The position numbers and the translations under genes were made by a program. Of a stretch of 64,000 nt of DNA, positions 8,519-16,941 are shown in pieces; positions within the stretch are counted from its first letter, which is position 1; each line of letters begins with the position of its first letter. The stretch covers positions 17,170-81,169 of the forward strand of contig DASVYC010000120.1 of NCBI GenBank assembly GCA_036392375.1. The letters run 5' to 3'. The stretch is from JAFEBO01 sp036392375. GTDB taxonomy: Bacteria > Planctomycetota > Phycisphaerae > Phycisphaerales > UBA1924. The notes beneath the pieces are model-generated. The model saw only the letters and a program-made list of their open reading frames with translations. It was not told where the DNA came from and ran no database searches.

Positions 8519-8875
8519 ATGCTGAACGACCCCGCCAAGTTCTACGACCAGTGGCCCGCCACCATGAACGCGATGAAGTCCAAGGCCCCCGACATCGGCA
8601 AGGCCTTCGGCCCGTTCTTCCAGATGCTCATGAAGGACGGCGCTCTGAACGTCAAGCAGAAGGAACTCATCGCCATCGGCATCGCCGTCGCCACCCGCTG
8701 CGAGCCCTGCATCTACGCCCACGTCGAGAAGTGCTTCAAGAACGGCGCGACCGGCGCCGAGATCATGGACGCCGTCGGCGTCGCCGTCATGATGGGCGGC
8801 GGACCGGTCTACACCTACGCCCCGATCGCCGCGGCAGCGGTGGCGCACCATGAACAAACAGTCGGCGCAAACTGA
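8519..8875 (+). CDS. AhpD-like carboxymuconolactone decarboxylase family protein
   Basis: 118 residues. The redox centre CEPCIYAHVEKC (CxxC followed by the conserved His and another Cys) and GVAVMMGGGPVYTYA match small CMD-family proteins of the YurZ/AhpD type, which act as thiol peroxidase-like or disulfide reductase proteins. It is the last gene of the plus-strand group sigma factor - rhodanese - AhpD-like and converges on trmD. Its actual electron donor is unknown. Confidence 0.9.
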   Translation: MLNDPAKFYDQWPATMNAMKSKAPDIGKAFGPFFQMLMKDGALNVKQKELIAIGIAVATRCEPCIYAHVEKCFKNGATGAEIMDAVGVAVMMGGGPVYTYAPIAAAAVAHHEQTVGAN

Positions 8876-8887
8876 TCGGCGCTCGCG

Positions 8888-9598
8888 TCAGGCGAGCAGA
8901 TCCGGCCTTCGCGCCTTCGTCCGTGCCAGCGCCTGCTCGTGCCGCCACTTCGCGATCCTCGCGTGATCGCCGGAGAGCAAAATCTCCGGCACACCCACGC
9001 CCATCCACTCGCGGGGCTTGGTGTAGTGTGGGCAATCCAGCAGTCTCTTTCCATCCGCGGCGGCGCCGAATGAGTCCTGTTCCGCCGAGTCTTCGTGCCC
9101 CAGCGCACCCGGCAGCTTGCGGATGATCGCGTCCATCAGCACCATCGCCGCCAGTTCGCCGCCGCTGAGCACATAGTCGCCCACGCTGATCTCCAGCGGC
9201 GCGAGCTTCTCGATCACGCGTTCGTCGAGCCCCTCGTAATGCCCCGCGATCAAGAGCAGCCGCGGTTTGGTCGCGAGTTCCTCGACAATCGCCTGCTTCA
9301 GCGGCACACCCTGCGGCGTCAGCAAGATCCGAGTCGCCGGCCGCGGATCGAGCGCTTCCACGCCCATCACCGCGTCGAACATCGGTTGACACATCATCAC
9401 CATCCCCGGCCCGCCGCCGAACGGGCGGTCGTCCGTTTTCTGGTGCTTGTCGTGCGTAAAGCCGCGGATGTTGGTCGCGTGCCACTCGACCAGCCCCGCG
9501 GCCCGTGCCCGGGCCGGAATGCTCACCCCAAGCGCCGCCGGCGCCTGCGCCGCGAACATCTCCGGGAACGTGGTCAGAATGTCAAATCGCAACGCCAT
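8888..9598 (-). CDS. trmD: tRNA (guanine-N1-)-methyltransferase TrmD
   Basis: 236 residues. TrmD methylates G37 of tRNAs reading CNN codons and prevents +1 frameshifting. The trefoil-knot SAM-binding region is clear: LLLIAGHYEGLDERVIEKL and EISVGDYVLSGGELAAMVLM; the N-terminus has FDILTTFPEMF and RPFGGGPGMVMM. ATG at 9598. In many bacteria trmD sits with rpsP, rimM and rplS, but none of these is present here; instead queF and mnmA, also tRNA modification genes, follow upstream on the same strand. Confidence 0.97.
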   Translation of the reverse strand: MALRFDILTTFPEMFAAQAPAALGVSIPARARAAGLVEWHATNIRGFTHDKHQKTDDRPFGGGPGMVMMCQPMFDAVMGVEALDPRPATRILLTPQGVPLKQAIVEELATKPRLLLIAGHYEGLDERVIEKLAPLEISVGDYVLSGGELAAMVLMDAIIRKLPGALGHEDSAEQDSFGAAADGKRLLDCPHYTKPREWMGVGVPEILLSGDHARIAKWRHEQALARTKARRPDLLA

Positions 9599-9619
9599 GC
9601 CGGATTGTCTGCCCCCTCC

Positions 9620-9644
9620 GAGCCGCGGGCTTCAGCCCGCGCGG
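9620..9644. repeat. 25-bp palindromic element, copy 1
   Basis: GC-rich palindrome with arms GCGGGCT/AGCCCGC, identical over 25 bases to 48374-48398. It lies in the 200-base space between trmD and the amidohydrolase. It may be a REP-like element or a transcription attenuator. Confidence 0.7.
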
Positions 9645-9743
9645 CAAGGCGTGACCGGACGAAAAGGCCCTCCCAACTTCGCCGCGACCAACTCCCCGTT
9701 CCCAGCGGCCGGAGGCCGAGGCGTGCGTTCGCTTCCAACCCAA

Positions 9744-9776
9744 GCCCTAAGTCCTAAGCCCTAAGTCCTAAGTCCT
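9744..9776. repeat. Tandem 7-bp words (CCTAAGT/CCTAAGC), STRR-like
   Basis: Four full heptamers plus a partial one, alternating GTCCTAA and GCCCTAA, directly in front of a pyrimidine-rich tract that runs to the 3' end of the amidohydrolase gene. The rest of 9645-9798 shows no gene. Confidence 0.75.
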
Positions 9777-9798
9777 CCCCCTCACCCCTCCCACCTTC

Positions 9799-11130
9799 CT
9801 ACTTCTTCACCACACTCCCCGCCCGCATCACAAACTTCACATCCCTCAGCGTGTTCACATCCGCCGTCGGATCGCCATCCACCGCGATCAGATCCGCGCT
9901 CTTGCCCGGCTCGAGCGTTCCGATCTCCTTCTCAAGCCCCAATAGCGACGCCGCGTTGATCGTCGCCGCGACGAGGCACTCGCTCGGCGTCATCCCGCCC
10001 TCGACCATGAGCGGGAACTCCATCCAGTTCTCGCCATGGGGCGACACGCCGCTGTCGGTGCCGAAGGCGACGCGCACGCCCTCCTTCACCGCGATCTTGA
10101 ACCGCTGGATCCGCACCGGCCCGGCCTCGAGCGCCTTGCGGGCGACAAACTCGTGGTAGAAGCCCGGGATTTGGGCGTTCTTCATGACCGTCGCGCTCGC
10201 GAGCAGTGTGGGGACCAGCCAGGTCTTGCCCGCCTTAAAGAGCCGGATCGATTCCTCGTCCATGTACGTGCCGTGCTCGACCGAGTCGATTCCCGCCCGC
10301 AGCACGGCGTTGATGCCGTCGGTCCCGTGCGCGTGTGCCGCGATCTTGCGGCCCATCGAGTGCGTAGTGTCCACCAGCGCCTGAATCTCGTCGTTGGTGA
10401 AGTGCTTCGCCAATCCCGCCGACGAGAGCGACAGCACGCCGCCGGTCGCCGTGATCTTGATCACGTCCGCGCCGTTCTTGATCTGCAGCCGCACCGCCTT
10501 GCGGCACTCATCCGCCCCATCCGCCACGCCCACCTCCGGCCCCGGCTGCGGGTACACGTCGTCGCGCCAGCCGTTGCTCGGGTCCGCGTGCCCGCCGCTG
10601 ACGCTGATCGCCTTCCCTGCGCCCACGATCCGCGGCCCGACAATATCGCCACGGGCCACGCCGCTGCGCAGTGCAAACACAGCGTGCGCCTCGCCCCCGA
10701 GGTCACGCACCGTGGTGAACCCGGCCTCGACCGTCTTCTTCGCGGCGACCACGCCTCGGATCGTCGAGTCGCACTCGTTCTCGGTGATGCTCCGCAGCCG
10801 CGATTCCTTGTTGAATTCGAAGGTCAGGTGCACGTGGCAGTCGATCAAGCCCGGCAGCACGAACTTGTCGCGCAGGTCAATCTCCTGCACGCTCGCGCCC
10901 GACGCCTGCTCTTTCGAGAGATCAATCGGTCCCAGCCCCTCGACCACGCGGTCCACTTGGCCGTTCTTGACGACCAGCGTCGCGTTCTTCTTCGCGGGCA
11001 TTCCTGCGATGTCGAGCAGCATGCCGCAGCGGATCACGCTATAGCGGTCCGCGGGTCTGGCGTCCTGCGCGAACGAGAACGACGAGGCCGCACAGGCGGC
11101 GGCAAGAGAGAGCGTGCGAAGGAGGTTCAT
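9799..11130 (-). CDS. Secreted metal-dependent amidohydrolase (imidazolonepropionase/prolidase-like)
   Basis: 443 residues, start at 11130 (MNLLRTLSLAAACAASSFSF) preceded by GGAAGG-rich sequence. A signal peptide of about 21 residues ends in SFAQ. The amidohydrolase-fold metal ligands can be seen: DCHVHLTFE (HxH), then AHAHGTDG, DSVEHGTYMD and the catalytic Asp in FGTDSGVSPHG. The C-terminal small beta domain has GTLEPGKSADLIAVDGDP. Such secreted enzymes often cleave Xaa-Pro or cyclic amide bonds in peptides, but the substrate cannot be assigned. It lies between trmD and queF on the minus strand, separated from queF by a nested palindrome. Confidence 0.9.
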   Translation of the reverse strand: MNLLRTLSLAAACAASSFSFAQDARPADRYSVIRCGMLLDIAGMPAKKNATLVVKNGQVDRVVEGLGPIDLSKEQASGASVQEIDLRDKFVLPGLIDCHVHLTFEFNKESRLRSITENECDSTIRGVVAAKKTVEAGFTTVRDLGGEAHAVFALRSGVARGDIVGPRIVGAGKAISVSGGHADPSNGWRDDVYPQPGPEVGVADGADECRKAVRLQIKNGADVIKITATGGVLSLSSAGLAKHFTNDEIQALVDTTHSMGRKIAAHAHGTDGINAVLRAGIDSVEHGTYMDEESIRLFKAGKTWLVPTLLASATVMKNAQIPGFYHEFVARKALEAGPVRIQRFKIAVKEGVRVAFGTDSGVSPHGENWMEFPLMVEGGMTPSECLVAATINAASLLGLEKEIGTLEPGKSADLIAVDGDPTADVNTLRDVKFVMRAGSVVKK

Positions 11131-11176
11131 GACCGCAGCATACCGGCTTTCGCCACAGCGGTTTCGGCGTAAAGCG

Positions 11177-11285
11177 TTCCGGGTGCCACTGCCCGGCTGC
11201 TCGGAGCCGGGCAGCGCCGTTGCCGCGAGTGCGAGCCCACTCACACTGCCCAACCGCAAAGCCGGTTGGGCAGTGGCACCCGGAA
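11177..11285. repeat. Nested inverted repeat (REP/BIME-like)
   Basis: Two perfect 18-bp outer arms (11177-11194 and 11268-11285, reading TTCCGGGTGCCACTGCCC and its complement) enclose two smaller hairpins: one around CGGCTGCTCGGAGCCG (11194-11209) and one with arms GCCCAACCG/CGGTTGGGC. Together they fill most of the gap between the amidohydrolase and queF. The CGGCTGCTCGGAGCCG core recurs at 15984-16000. Confidence 0.85.
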
Positions 11286-11298
11286 GCACTGCTCGCAC

Positions 11299-11691
11299 TC
11301 AGCGGTACCACATCTCCGGCACCGCCGCACCCTTCGTCGCGTGCGTCGCGTAGATGCGTGAGCGGATTCCGCCACGGCCCTTCCAGTCGGTGCGGATAAC
11401 CAGCCACTCAGGATTCATCAATGCGACGAGATCATCGCGGATGCGATTCGTCACCGCTTCGTAGAAGATGCCCTCGTTGCGGAATGACTGGTAGTAGAGC
11501 TTGAGGCTCTTGAGTTCGACGCACGTGCCGCCGGCCTTGGCCGCGCGGGGCTGGTAGATCAGCGTCACATCGCCAAAGTCCGGGTGCCCGGTCTTGGGGC
11601 AGACGCTGGTGAACTCCTCGCTCGTGTGCTCGATGACAAACGGCGAATCGGTCGGTGCGGGAAACGCTTCGAGAAGAGACGCTTGCGGCAT
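11299..11691 (-). CDS. queF: NADPH-dependent 7-cyano-7-deazaguanine reductase QueF
   Basis: 130 residues from the ATG at 11691. QueF reduces preQ0 nitrile to preQ1 in queuosine synthesis. The signature is unmistakable: EEFTSVCPKTGHPDFGDV with the catalytic Cys, followed by SLKLYYQSFRNEGIFYE. This is the short unimodular type. Longer in-frame starts would overlap the end of mnmA by 34 bases and add non-conserved sequence. The gene follows mnmA by 23 bases. No other queuosine genes are in the window. Confidence 0.96.
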   Translation of the reverse strand: MPQASLLEAFPAPTDSPFVIEHTSEEFTSVCPKTGHPDFGDVTLIYQPRAAKAGGTCVELKSLKLYYQSFRNEGIFYEAVTNRIRDDLVALMNPEWLVIRTDWKGRGGIRSRIYATHATKGAAVPEMWYR

Positions 11692-11714
11692 GCCGCAGGG
11701 TAGCGACGGCCCGC

Positions 11715-13040
11715 TCACGTGTCCTTGCGGGCCACGCTCGCGATCCACCCGCCGCCCAGCACCAATTCGGGCCTCTCCTTCGCGTACAGCACGATCGCCT
11801 GCCCCGGCGTCACCGCCTGTTGCGGCTCATCGAATCGCACTTCGAACGCCCCGCGCCGGCCCGAGGGCACCGGACCCGGCGTGGTGTCGTCCACGATCCG
11901 CACGCGAGCGCTCACGGCGTCCGTGTTGTACCGGTACTTGGCAAAGACGGTTGTCCATCCGCCTTCGGTGATGCCGCGTGACTGTGGATCGACGAGCCAG
12001 TTCGCCTCGTTCGCGACGCACGACTCGCAGTCGAGCAGATCCTTCGGCCCGACCGTCACGTTGTTCGCTTCCACGTTCTTCGAGACGACGTACACCGGAT
12101 AGCCCAGGGCGATGTTCAAGCCGCGTCGCTGTCCGATCGTGAACCGGTGCTGGCCGCTGTGTGTCCCGACGACTTTGCCGCTCGGGTCCACAAAGGCTCC
12201 CTCACGAGCCAGCGTCGGATCTCGCCGCTCCAGCATCCCCGCGTAGTCGTTGTCGGGGACGAAGCAGATCTCCTGGCTGTCGGGCTTGTCGAAGACCGGC
12301 AGCCCGAACTCACGCGCGACGTCCCGCACCCGCGGCTTCTCCATCCCGCCGATGGGCAGCATCATCGCGTTCAGCCGCGCCCGAGGAGCGCCGAAGAGCA
12401 CGTACGACTGATCCTTGTCCGCGTCCACGCCCCGCAGCAATGCCGCGTGCCCGGTCTCGTCTCGCCCGATCCGCGCGTAGTGCCCGCTGGCGACAAAGTC
12501 GGCTCCGATCTGCTGCGCGTACTCATGCAGCTTTCCGAACTTCAGCCAGTCGTTGCAGCGCACGCACGGGTTGGGTGTCCGTCCCGCGGCGTACTCGCCC
12601 GCGAAGTAGTCCACGATCCGCCCGAAGTCCTTCTTGAAGTTGCAGACGTAGAACGGCACGTCGAGCAATGCCGCCACCGCCCGCGCGTCCGCCGCGTCGT
12701 TGATGGAGCAGCAGCCCTGATGCCCGATGCGGATCGTCCGCCCGTTCTTGCCGGGAGTCGGGCACGCCGCCGCCTGCTCGTACGGCACCATCTCGTCGAG
12801 CGTCTCGCCGGGCGACCCGAGCCGCATGAAGCAGCCCACGACCTCGTACCCGTCGCGCTGCAGCAAAGCCGCGGCGACCGACGAGTCCACGCCGCCGGAC
12901 ATGGCGACGAGCACCTTGCCCTTCCTGGACGGCGAGTTGTTGGCTCCGGCGTCGATCACGCCGAAATCGTAGGGAAACGCGAGCGTGCGTCCCGCAGCGC
13001 TTGCCGAACCCCTCACGCGGTCACCCTCTCGCCCCCTCAT
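11715..13040 (-). CDS. mnmA: tRNA-specific 2-thiouridylase MnmA
   Basis: 441 residues. MnmA thiolates U34 of tRNAs for Lys, Glu and Gln. The P-loop VLVAMSGGVDSSVAAALL is at about residue 43-60; the catalytic pair is in NPCVRCND and SQEICFVPDNDY. Between strand 2 and GCCSINDAADAR there is an insertion of about 25 residues relative to the E. coli enzyme. The N-terminal 40 residues before the P-loop are not conserved, so the true start could be further in. The proposed ATG lies 3 bases from the flgH stop, indicating co-transcription with the flagellar genes. Confidence 0.95.
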   Translation of the reverse strand: MRGREGDRVRGSASAAGRTLAFPYDFGVIDAGANNSPSRKGKVLVAMSGGVDSSVAAALLQRDGYEVVGCFMRLGSPGETLDEMVPYEQAAACPTPGKNGRTIRIGHQGCCSINDAADARAVAALLDVPFYVCNFKKDFGRIVDYFAGEYAAGRTPNPCVRCNDWLKFGKLHEYAQQIGADFVASGHYARIGRDETGHAALLRGVDADKDQSYVLFGAPRARLNAMMLPIGGMEKPRVRDVAREFGLPVFDKPDSQEICFVPDNDYAGMLERRDPTLAREGAFVDPSGKVVGTHSGQHRFTIGQRRGLNIALGYPVYVVSKNVEANNVTVGPKDLLDCESCVANEANWLVDPQSRGITEGGWTTVFAKYRYNTDAVSARVRIVDDTTPGPVPSGRRGAFEVRFDEPQQAVTPGQAIVLYAKERPELVLGGGWIASVARKDT

Positions 13041-13043
13041 CCA

Positions 13044-13730
13044 CTAGAAACCAAACACCGTATCGAACAGCCGCGGTATCCACCCCTTCTTCGAAGCGTC
13101 CCGCACCTGGCCCTCGTTCTTCGAGCTCACCGTCAGCTCCGCCAACTGGCTCGAAAGCACTGTGTTGCTGGTCGTCACGTCCTCGGTGCGGCAGTTGCCC
13201 GCCAGCAGGATGACCGTGATCTCTTCATCCTTCGTGATCGTCTTCTTGGCCTCGAGCACCAGCACGCCGTTGGGCTTGACGTCGATCACGGTGGCGGTGA
13301 TCTTGGCGCTGAACTTATCCGTGCGGTCGTAGTTGCCCTTGCCCTCCCACTTGGGCTTGCCGGAGACGTCCAGTTCCATGAGCGGGTTGCGGTCCGACGG
13401 CTCGGCCCGCGTCTCGAGCAGCGAGATCAGATCCGGGAACTTTTTGAGCGCCGCCGAGAACGACATCTTCTTCTCGCTCTTGGCGTCGCTGTCGCTGCTC
13501 GCCTTGCTCTGCTCGTCGATCAGGATCGTGATGAGGTCGTTCTTGCTGAACGACTTGGGTTTCGGGGCCGTGACGAAGATGAGGCTCGCCTCCTGCAGCG
13601 GCTTCTGGGACGTCTCGGGCGGCGCGTCCGGCGGCGGTGCGTTCTGCTGATCGCGCAGCAGGCTCTGCCCGCTCGCCCACCCGCACGCCGCCGCCATCAC
13701 CATCATAGACACCAGCGTTGTCTTCTTCAT
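13044..13730 (-). CDS. flgH: Flagellar L-ring protein FlgH
   Basis: 228 residues from MKKTTLVSMMVMAAACGW at 13730. FlgH forms the L-ring in the outer membrane around the rod. A signal peptide is present, but the canonical lipobox is weak (AAACGW rather than L-A-G-C with clean hydrophobic stretch). Family motifs: KNDLITILIDEQSKASSDS and the C-terminal GNCRTEDVTTSNTVLSSQLA. It follows flgA by 46 bases and precedes mnmA by 3 bases. Together with FlgI it shows a two-membrane flagellar base. Confidence 0.95.
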   Translation of the reverse strand: MKKTTLVSMMVMAAACGWASGQSLLRDQQNAPPPDAPPETSQKPLQEASLIFVTAPKPKSFSKNDLITILIDEQSKASSDSDAKSEKKMSFSAALKKFPDLISLLETRAEPSDRNPLMELDVSGKPKWEGKGNYDRTDKFSAKITATVIDVKPNGVLVLEAKKTITKDEEITVILLAGNCRTEDVTTSNTVLSSQLAELTVSSKNEGQVRDASKKGWIPRLFDTVFGF

Positions 13731-13776
13731 GACCCAGACTCCCCGCGGCCGTTCGCCGCGGCTGTACGCGGATTGC

Positions 13777-15018
13777 TCACTCATCCAGCGGCAGGAACTT
13801 CATCTTCTTCGTGGGCCGCTTCCCACCCGGCGTCTTCGCCTCGACGATGATCGACCCGTCCGGGCGCTCGGTCACCCGTTGCACCTGGATGGTCCCCACG
13901 ATCGCGCTCTGCGTCGGCCTGGCGGCCGCAATCGGCTCGGGCGCTGCCTCGCGTTGCTCGGCTTCGGCCCCGAACACGTTGTCTCCGGGGACATCGGCGT
14001 TCACCACCGCCTGCCCCGGCCCGATCACCTTGGCCCGGACTCGTGCCTTCGCGTTCGTGGTCGGCGCCAGCTCGATCATCTCGCCCTCACGCCCCGGCGC
14101 CAGCGCCCGTGCCTTGATGTTCACCACGATCGAGCCCGAGAGGCACGCGACGGTCACGATGTCGCCGCGTCGGATCAGCACCGCGGGCTCGACATCATCC
14201 TCGACGAACACCTGTCCAGCCTCGACGCGGTTGCGCACCACCATGCCGATCACGCTGTCCGCGTCGGCGTACCGCTCGCCCGGGGTGACCCAGCGGTCCT
14301 CGCGGAGCAGGTGCTCCTCGCGGACGATGTCGCCCCGCTTCAGGGCCGCCCGCGAGGCGGCGATCGCCCAGCGCTGCTCGACTCGCACCCGCACCGTCCC
14401 CGCCGCCGCGATCTTGTCACCCTCGAACACGCGGACGAGCACCGGCACCTGCGCCCCCAGCCCGGCGGGCTGGATGTCCAGCGTGCGTCCGTCGGCGCTG
14501 AGAGACAGGAGGCGTTCATCGCCGGGCGAGAAGCTCAGCCGCACATCCTCGGGTTTGACCCGCAGGAACGACACCAGCCGTGCCGCGACGGCGCCGCGCA
14601 CGGTTGACTCGCGCACGTCCGAGGCATGACGCCACTCGATCGCGGGCTTGCTGCTCGGCGTTGCCGCCGGTGCGGCCGCGGGCGTCTCGATGGTTGCACG
14701 CATCGCGCGCACCACGCATCGATCGCCGCTGAACGCCAGGACGCCCAATCGCGCGTCGGGCCGAGCCGCCTTGATGGAATCGCGGAGCTGATCGATCCCG
14801 ATCTCGACTCCGGCGTCGTCGCCGACGCTAGGCAGCACCTCGATGTCGCCGAGCTCCTCGGCGTGCGCGCCTTCAAGGGTCGCGACCTGTCGGAGTGTGA
14901 TGGCTTTGCCGCCCTCGACGCGGACGGAGGAAAGCAGCGTGATGGCGTCGCCGAGCGCGGGCGTGAGCGTGAGCACACACGCCGCCGTCGCCGTCCACAC
15001 TCGTCTCGCGATCCGCAC
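13777..15018 (-). CDS. flgA: FlgA-like P-ring assembly chaperone
   Basis: 413 residues, GTG start at 15018 preceded by an AGGAGG site. FlgA is the periplasmic chaperone needed for P-ring (FlgI) assembly. Signal peptide at residues 1-23 (LTLTPALGDA). The C-terminal SAF-domain region is characteristic: ALKRGDIVREEHLLREDRWV and VRNRVEAGQVFVEDDV, then RRGDIVTVACLSGSIVV. At 413 residues it is much longer than the about 220-residue E. coli FlgA, because of an N-terminal extension of about 200 residues and a charged tail. Confidence 0.88.
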   Translation of the reverse strand: MRIARRVWTATAACVLTLTPALGDAITLLSSVRVEGGKAITLRQVATLEGAHAEELGDIEVLPSVGDDAGVEIGIDQLRDSIKAARPDARLGVLAFSGDRCVVRAMRATIETPAAAPAATPSSKPAIEWRHASDVRESTVRGAVAARLVSFLRVKPEDVRLSFSPGDERLLSLSADGRTLDIQPAGLGAQVPVLVRVFEGDKIAAAGTVRVRVEQRWAIAASRAALKRGDIVREEHLLREDRWVTPGERYADADSVIGMVVRNRVEAGQVFVEDDVEPAVLIRRGDIVTVACLSGSIVVNIKARALAPGREGEMIELAPTTNAKARVRAKVIGPGQAVVNADVPGDNVFGAEAEQREAAPEPIAAARPTQSAIVGTIQVQRVTERPDGSIIVEAKTPGGKRPTKKMKFLPLDE

Positions 15019-15094
15019 GCCTGAACCTCCTGTACGGGCTCCGCCCGTCTGGCATCCTCATTCGATCACCGCGGCTCCGCCGCCGCCGTTTGCA

Positions 15095-15898
15095 TCAGCG
15101 ACGGATCTGAGCCACCGATCGCAGCGAGTCGTCCGCGGCGCGGATGCTCTGGCTGTTGAACTCAAACGCTCGCTGAGTGCGGATGAGCTCGATCATCTCC
15201 TTGGTTGGATCGACGTTCGAGTTCTCGAGGAACCCCTGCCGGATCGTGCCCCGGTCGTCGGTGCCGGGCTCGCCCGTGGTGGGGGGGCCCGATCCGGCCG
15301 TCTCGGTGAACAGGTTCTCGCCGATCTGCAGCAGGCCCGAAGGATTTGGGAACGACGCGAGCTGGATCTGTCCCTGGAGCTGCGGCACGGTCGAACCGGT
15401 CACCGTCGCGTACACCCGCCCCGCCGAATCGATCGACACCGCCGTCGCCGAGGGATCGATCGTGACCACCGGCTGGATGCGGCGACCCTGATCGTTGGCC
15501 AGCACGATCTCGCGATCGGCGTTGAGTGCCAGGTTGCCGGCACGCGTGTACGCCGTCGTGCCGATGTTCTGTTCCACGCCCACCTGCAGGAATCCCTGTC
15601 CCTCGATCTGGATATCCAGCGGCCGACCCGTCTGCAGCGGCGCACCATCGGTGAAGTCGAGCTGCGTGCTCGCCACTTTGACGCCCAAGCCGACCTGCAC
15701 CCCGGTCGGTGTCTTGTCCCCGATCGCGTTCTCCACGCCGGGCTGAAGCTTGTGCAGGTACAGCAGGTCCTGATAGTTGACGCGGCTGGACTTGAACCCG
15801 GTGGTGTTGATGTTTGCCAGGTTGTTGGCAGTCACGTCCAGGGCCGTGTTGAGGGCCGACAGTCCCGAGGAAGCCGATTGCAGCGCATTGATGGCCAT
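15095..15898 (-). CDS. flgG: Flagellar distal rod protein FlgG
   Basis: 267 residues, the normal FlgG length of about 260. The N-terminus ALQSASSGLSALNTALDVTA with NNLANINTTGFKSSRVNYQD and the C-terminal EMIELIRTQRAFEFNSQSI are diagnostic. FlgG polymerises into the distal rod connecting to the hook. It precedes flgA by 76 bases on the minus strand and is separated from flgF by 229 bases that contain a repeat. Confidence 0.96.
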   Translation of the reverse strand: MAINALQSASSGLSALNTALDVTANNLANINTTGFKSSRVNYQDLLYLHKLQPGVENAIGDKTPTGVQVGLGVKVASTQLDFTDGAPLQTGRPLDIQIEGQGFLQVGVEQNIGTTAYTRAGNLALNADREIVLANDQGRRIQPVVTIDPSATAVSIDSAGRVYATVTGSTVPQLQGQIQLASFPNPSGLLQIGENLFTETAGSGPPTTGEPGTDDRGTIRQGFLENSNVDPTKEMIELIRTQRAFEFNSQSIRAADDSLRSVAQIRR

Positions 15899-15954
15899 GA
15901 CCGCCCTCTACGCAACGCGCGTGCCGCGAACCAGAGTGTGATGGAACCCCAGGC

Positions 15955-16011
15955 TTGTGCCACGAGCAAGGTGCCACCAGTCCGCGGCTGCTCGGAGCCG
16001 TGCGACTGATG
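15955..16011. repeat. Degenerate copy of the GTGCCAC/CTGCTCGGAG palindromic element
   Basis: In the gap between flgF and flgG. Contains GTGCCAC twice and the core CGGCTGCTCGGAGCCG, flanked by CAGTC and GACTG, and so resembles the hairpin at 11191-11212. The remaining gap (16012-16127) shows no gene. Confidence 0.65.
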
Positions 16012-16127
16012 CCGACTGCACGCTGCACGCTGATGGACTCCGCTTGCGCCAAGCAAGGTCACCGCGAATGGAAGGCCGCTGCGAACGCCTTGTTCGTTCT
16101 CGCCGGATCACCAAGCCGTGACACTAC

Positions 16128-16904
16128 TTACGCCAGCCGGCCGAACGTGTTGATCGCCCGCTCCATCATGCGGTCCGCGGCCTGGATCACCCCGATATTG
16201 GCGTCCACTTCGCGGGAAGCGCTCTGCAAGTTCATGAGCGCCCGGATCTCGTCCACGCCCGATTCTTCGAGCTGACCCTGCTTCACCAATCCCGCGGACT
16301 CCGCCGCGTTCGAGACCAGCGAGGCGGGCGCTTCGAGAATCGACCCGCCGCGCTTCGTGATGGCGTCCTCGTTCTTCACCGCGTAGACGCCGATGCGTCC
16401 CACCTCGCGCTTGTCCACGTAGATCCGACCGTTGGACGAGATCGAGATCTCTCCCGGCGGCAGCGTGATCGAGCGTCCGGAGTAGTCCAGCACCGCCGCC
16501 CCGCTGGCCGCCTGCACCAGCCGCCCCTCCGCGTTGCGGGTGAATCGCCCGTCGCGGGTGAGCAGCGCCGTCCGACCCGTGTCCCGCGGCCCGCCCTGCA
16601 CCTGGAAGAATCCCTCGCCCTCGATCGAGACATCGAGCGGGTTGCCGGTGATCTTTGCCGACCCCTGCGCAAGATTGACCCGCGTCGGCATCGCCAGCAC
16701 GCCCGCTCCCAGTCGTTCCAGCATCGCGTCCGACGGTGCGCCCATCGCGTTGTCTTCCTGCCGAGCGGCGAGCCGCTGCTTCATCGCCGGGATATCCGGC
16801 TTGAAGCCCACGGTGTCCATGTTCGAGAGGTTGTTGGAGAACACGTCCTGCCGGTACATGGCACCGAGCAGGCCCGAGGATGAGATCTGAACGCCGTAGT
16901 GCAC
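16128..16904 (-). CDS. flgF: Flagellar proximal rod protein, FlgF-type
   Basis: 258 residues, GTG start at 16904. The axial-protein N-terminus (MYRQDVFSNNLSNMDTVGFK), the central GNPLDVSIEGEGFFQVQGG and the C-terminal MNLQSASREVDANIGVIQA identify a FlgF/FlgG-type rod protein. Position in front of flgG makes FlgF the natural assignment. It is the first gene of the visible flgF-flgG-flgA-flgH group, so a promoter should lie in 16905-17035. Confidence 0.9.
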   Translation of the reverse strand: MHYGVQISSSGLLGAMYRQDVFSNNLSNMDTVGFKPDIPAMKQRLAARQEDNAMGAPSDAMLERLGAGVLAMPTRVNLAQGSAKITGNPLDVSIEGEGFFQVQGGPRDTGRTALLTRDGRFTRNAEGRLVQAASGAAVLDYSGRSITLPPGEISISSNGRIYVDKREVGRIGVYAVKNEDAITKRGGSILEAPASLVSNAAESAGLVKQGQLEESGVDEIRALMNLQSASREVDANIGVIQAADRMMERAINTFGRLA

Positions 16905-16941
16905 GCCGTGATGGACGCAAAGGACGTGCCGGGGTCCAAAA

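Noticed and set aside
9744..9776. CRISPR-like array
   Set aside because: Repeats are 7-bp tandem words without spacers; no cas genes in the window.
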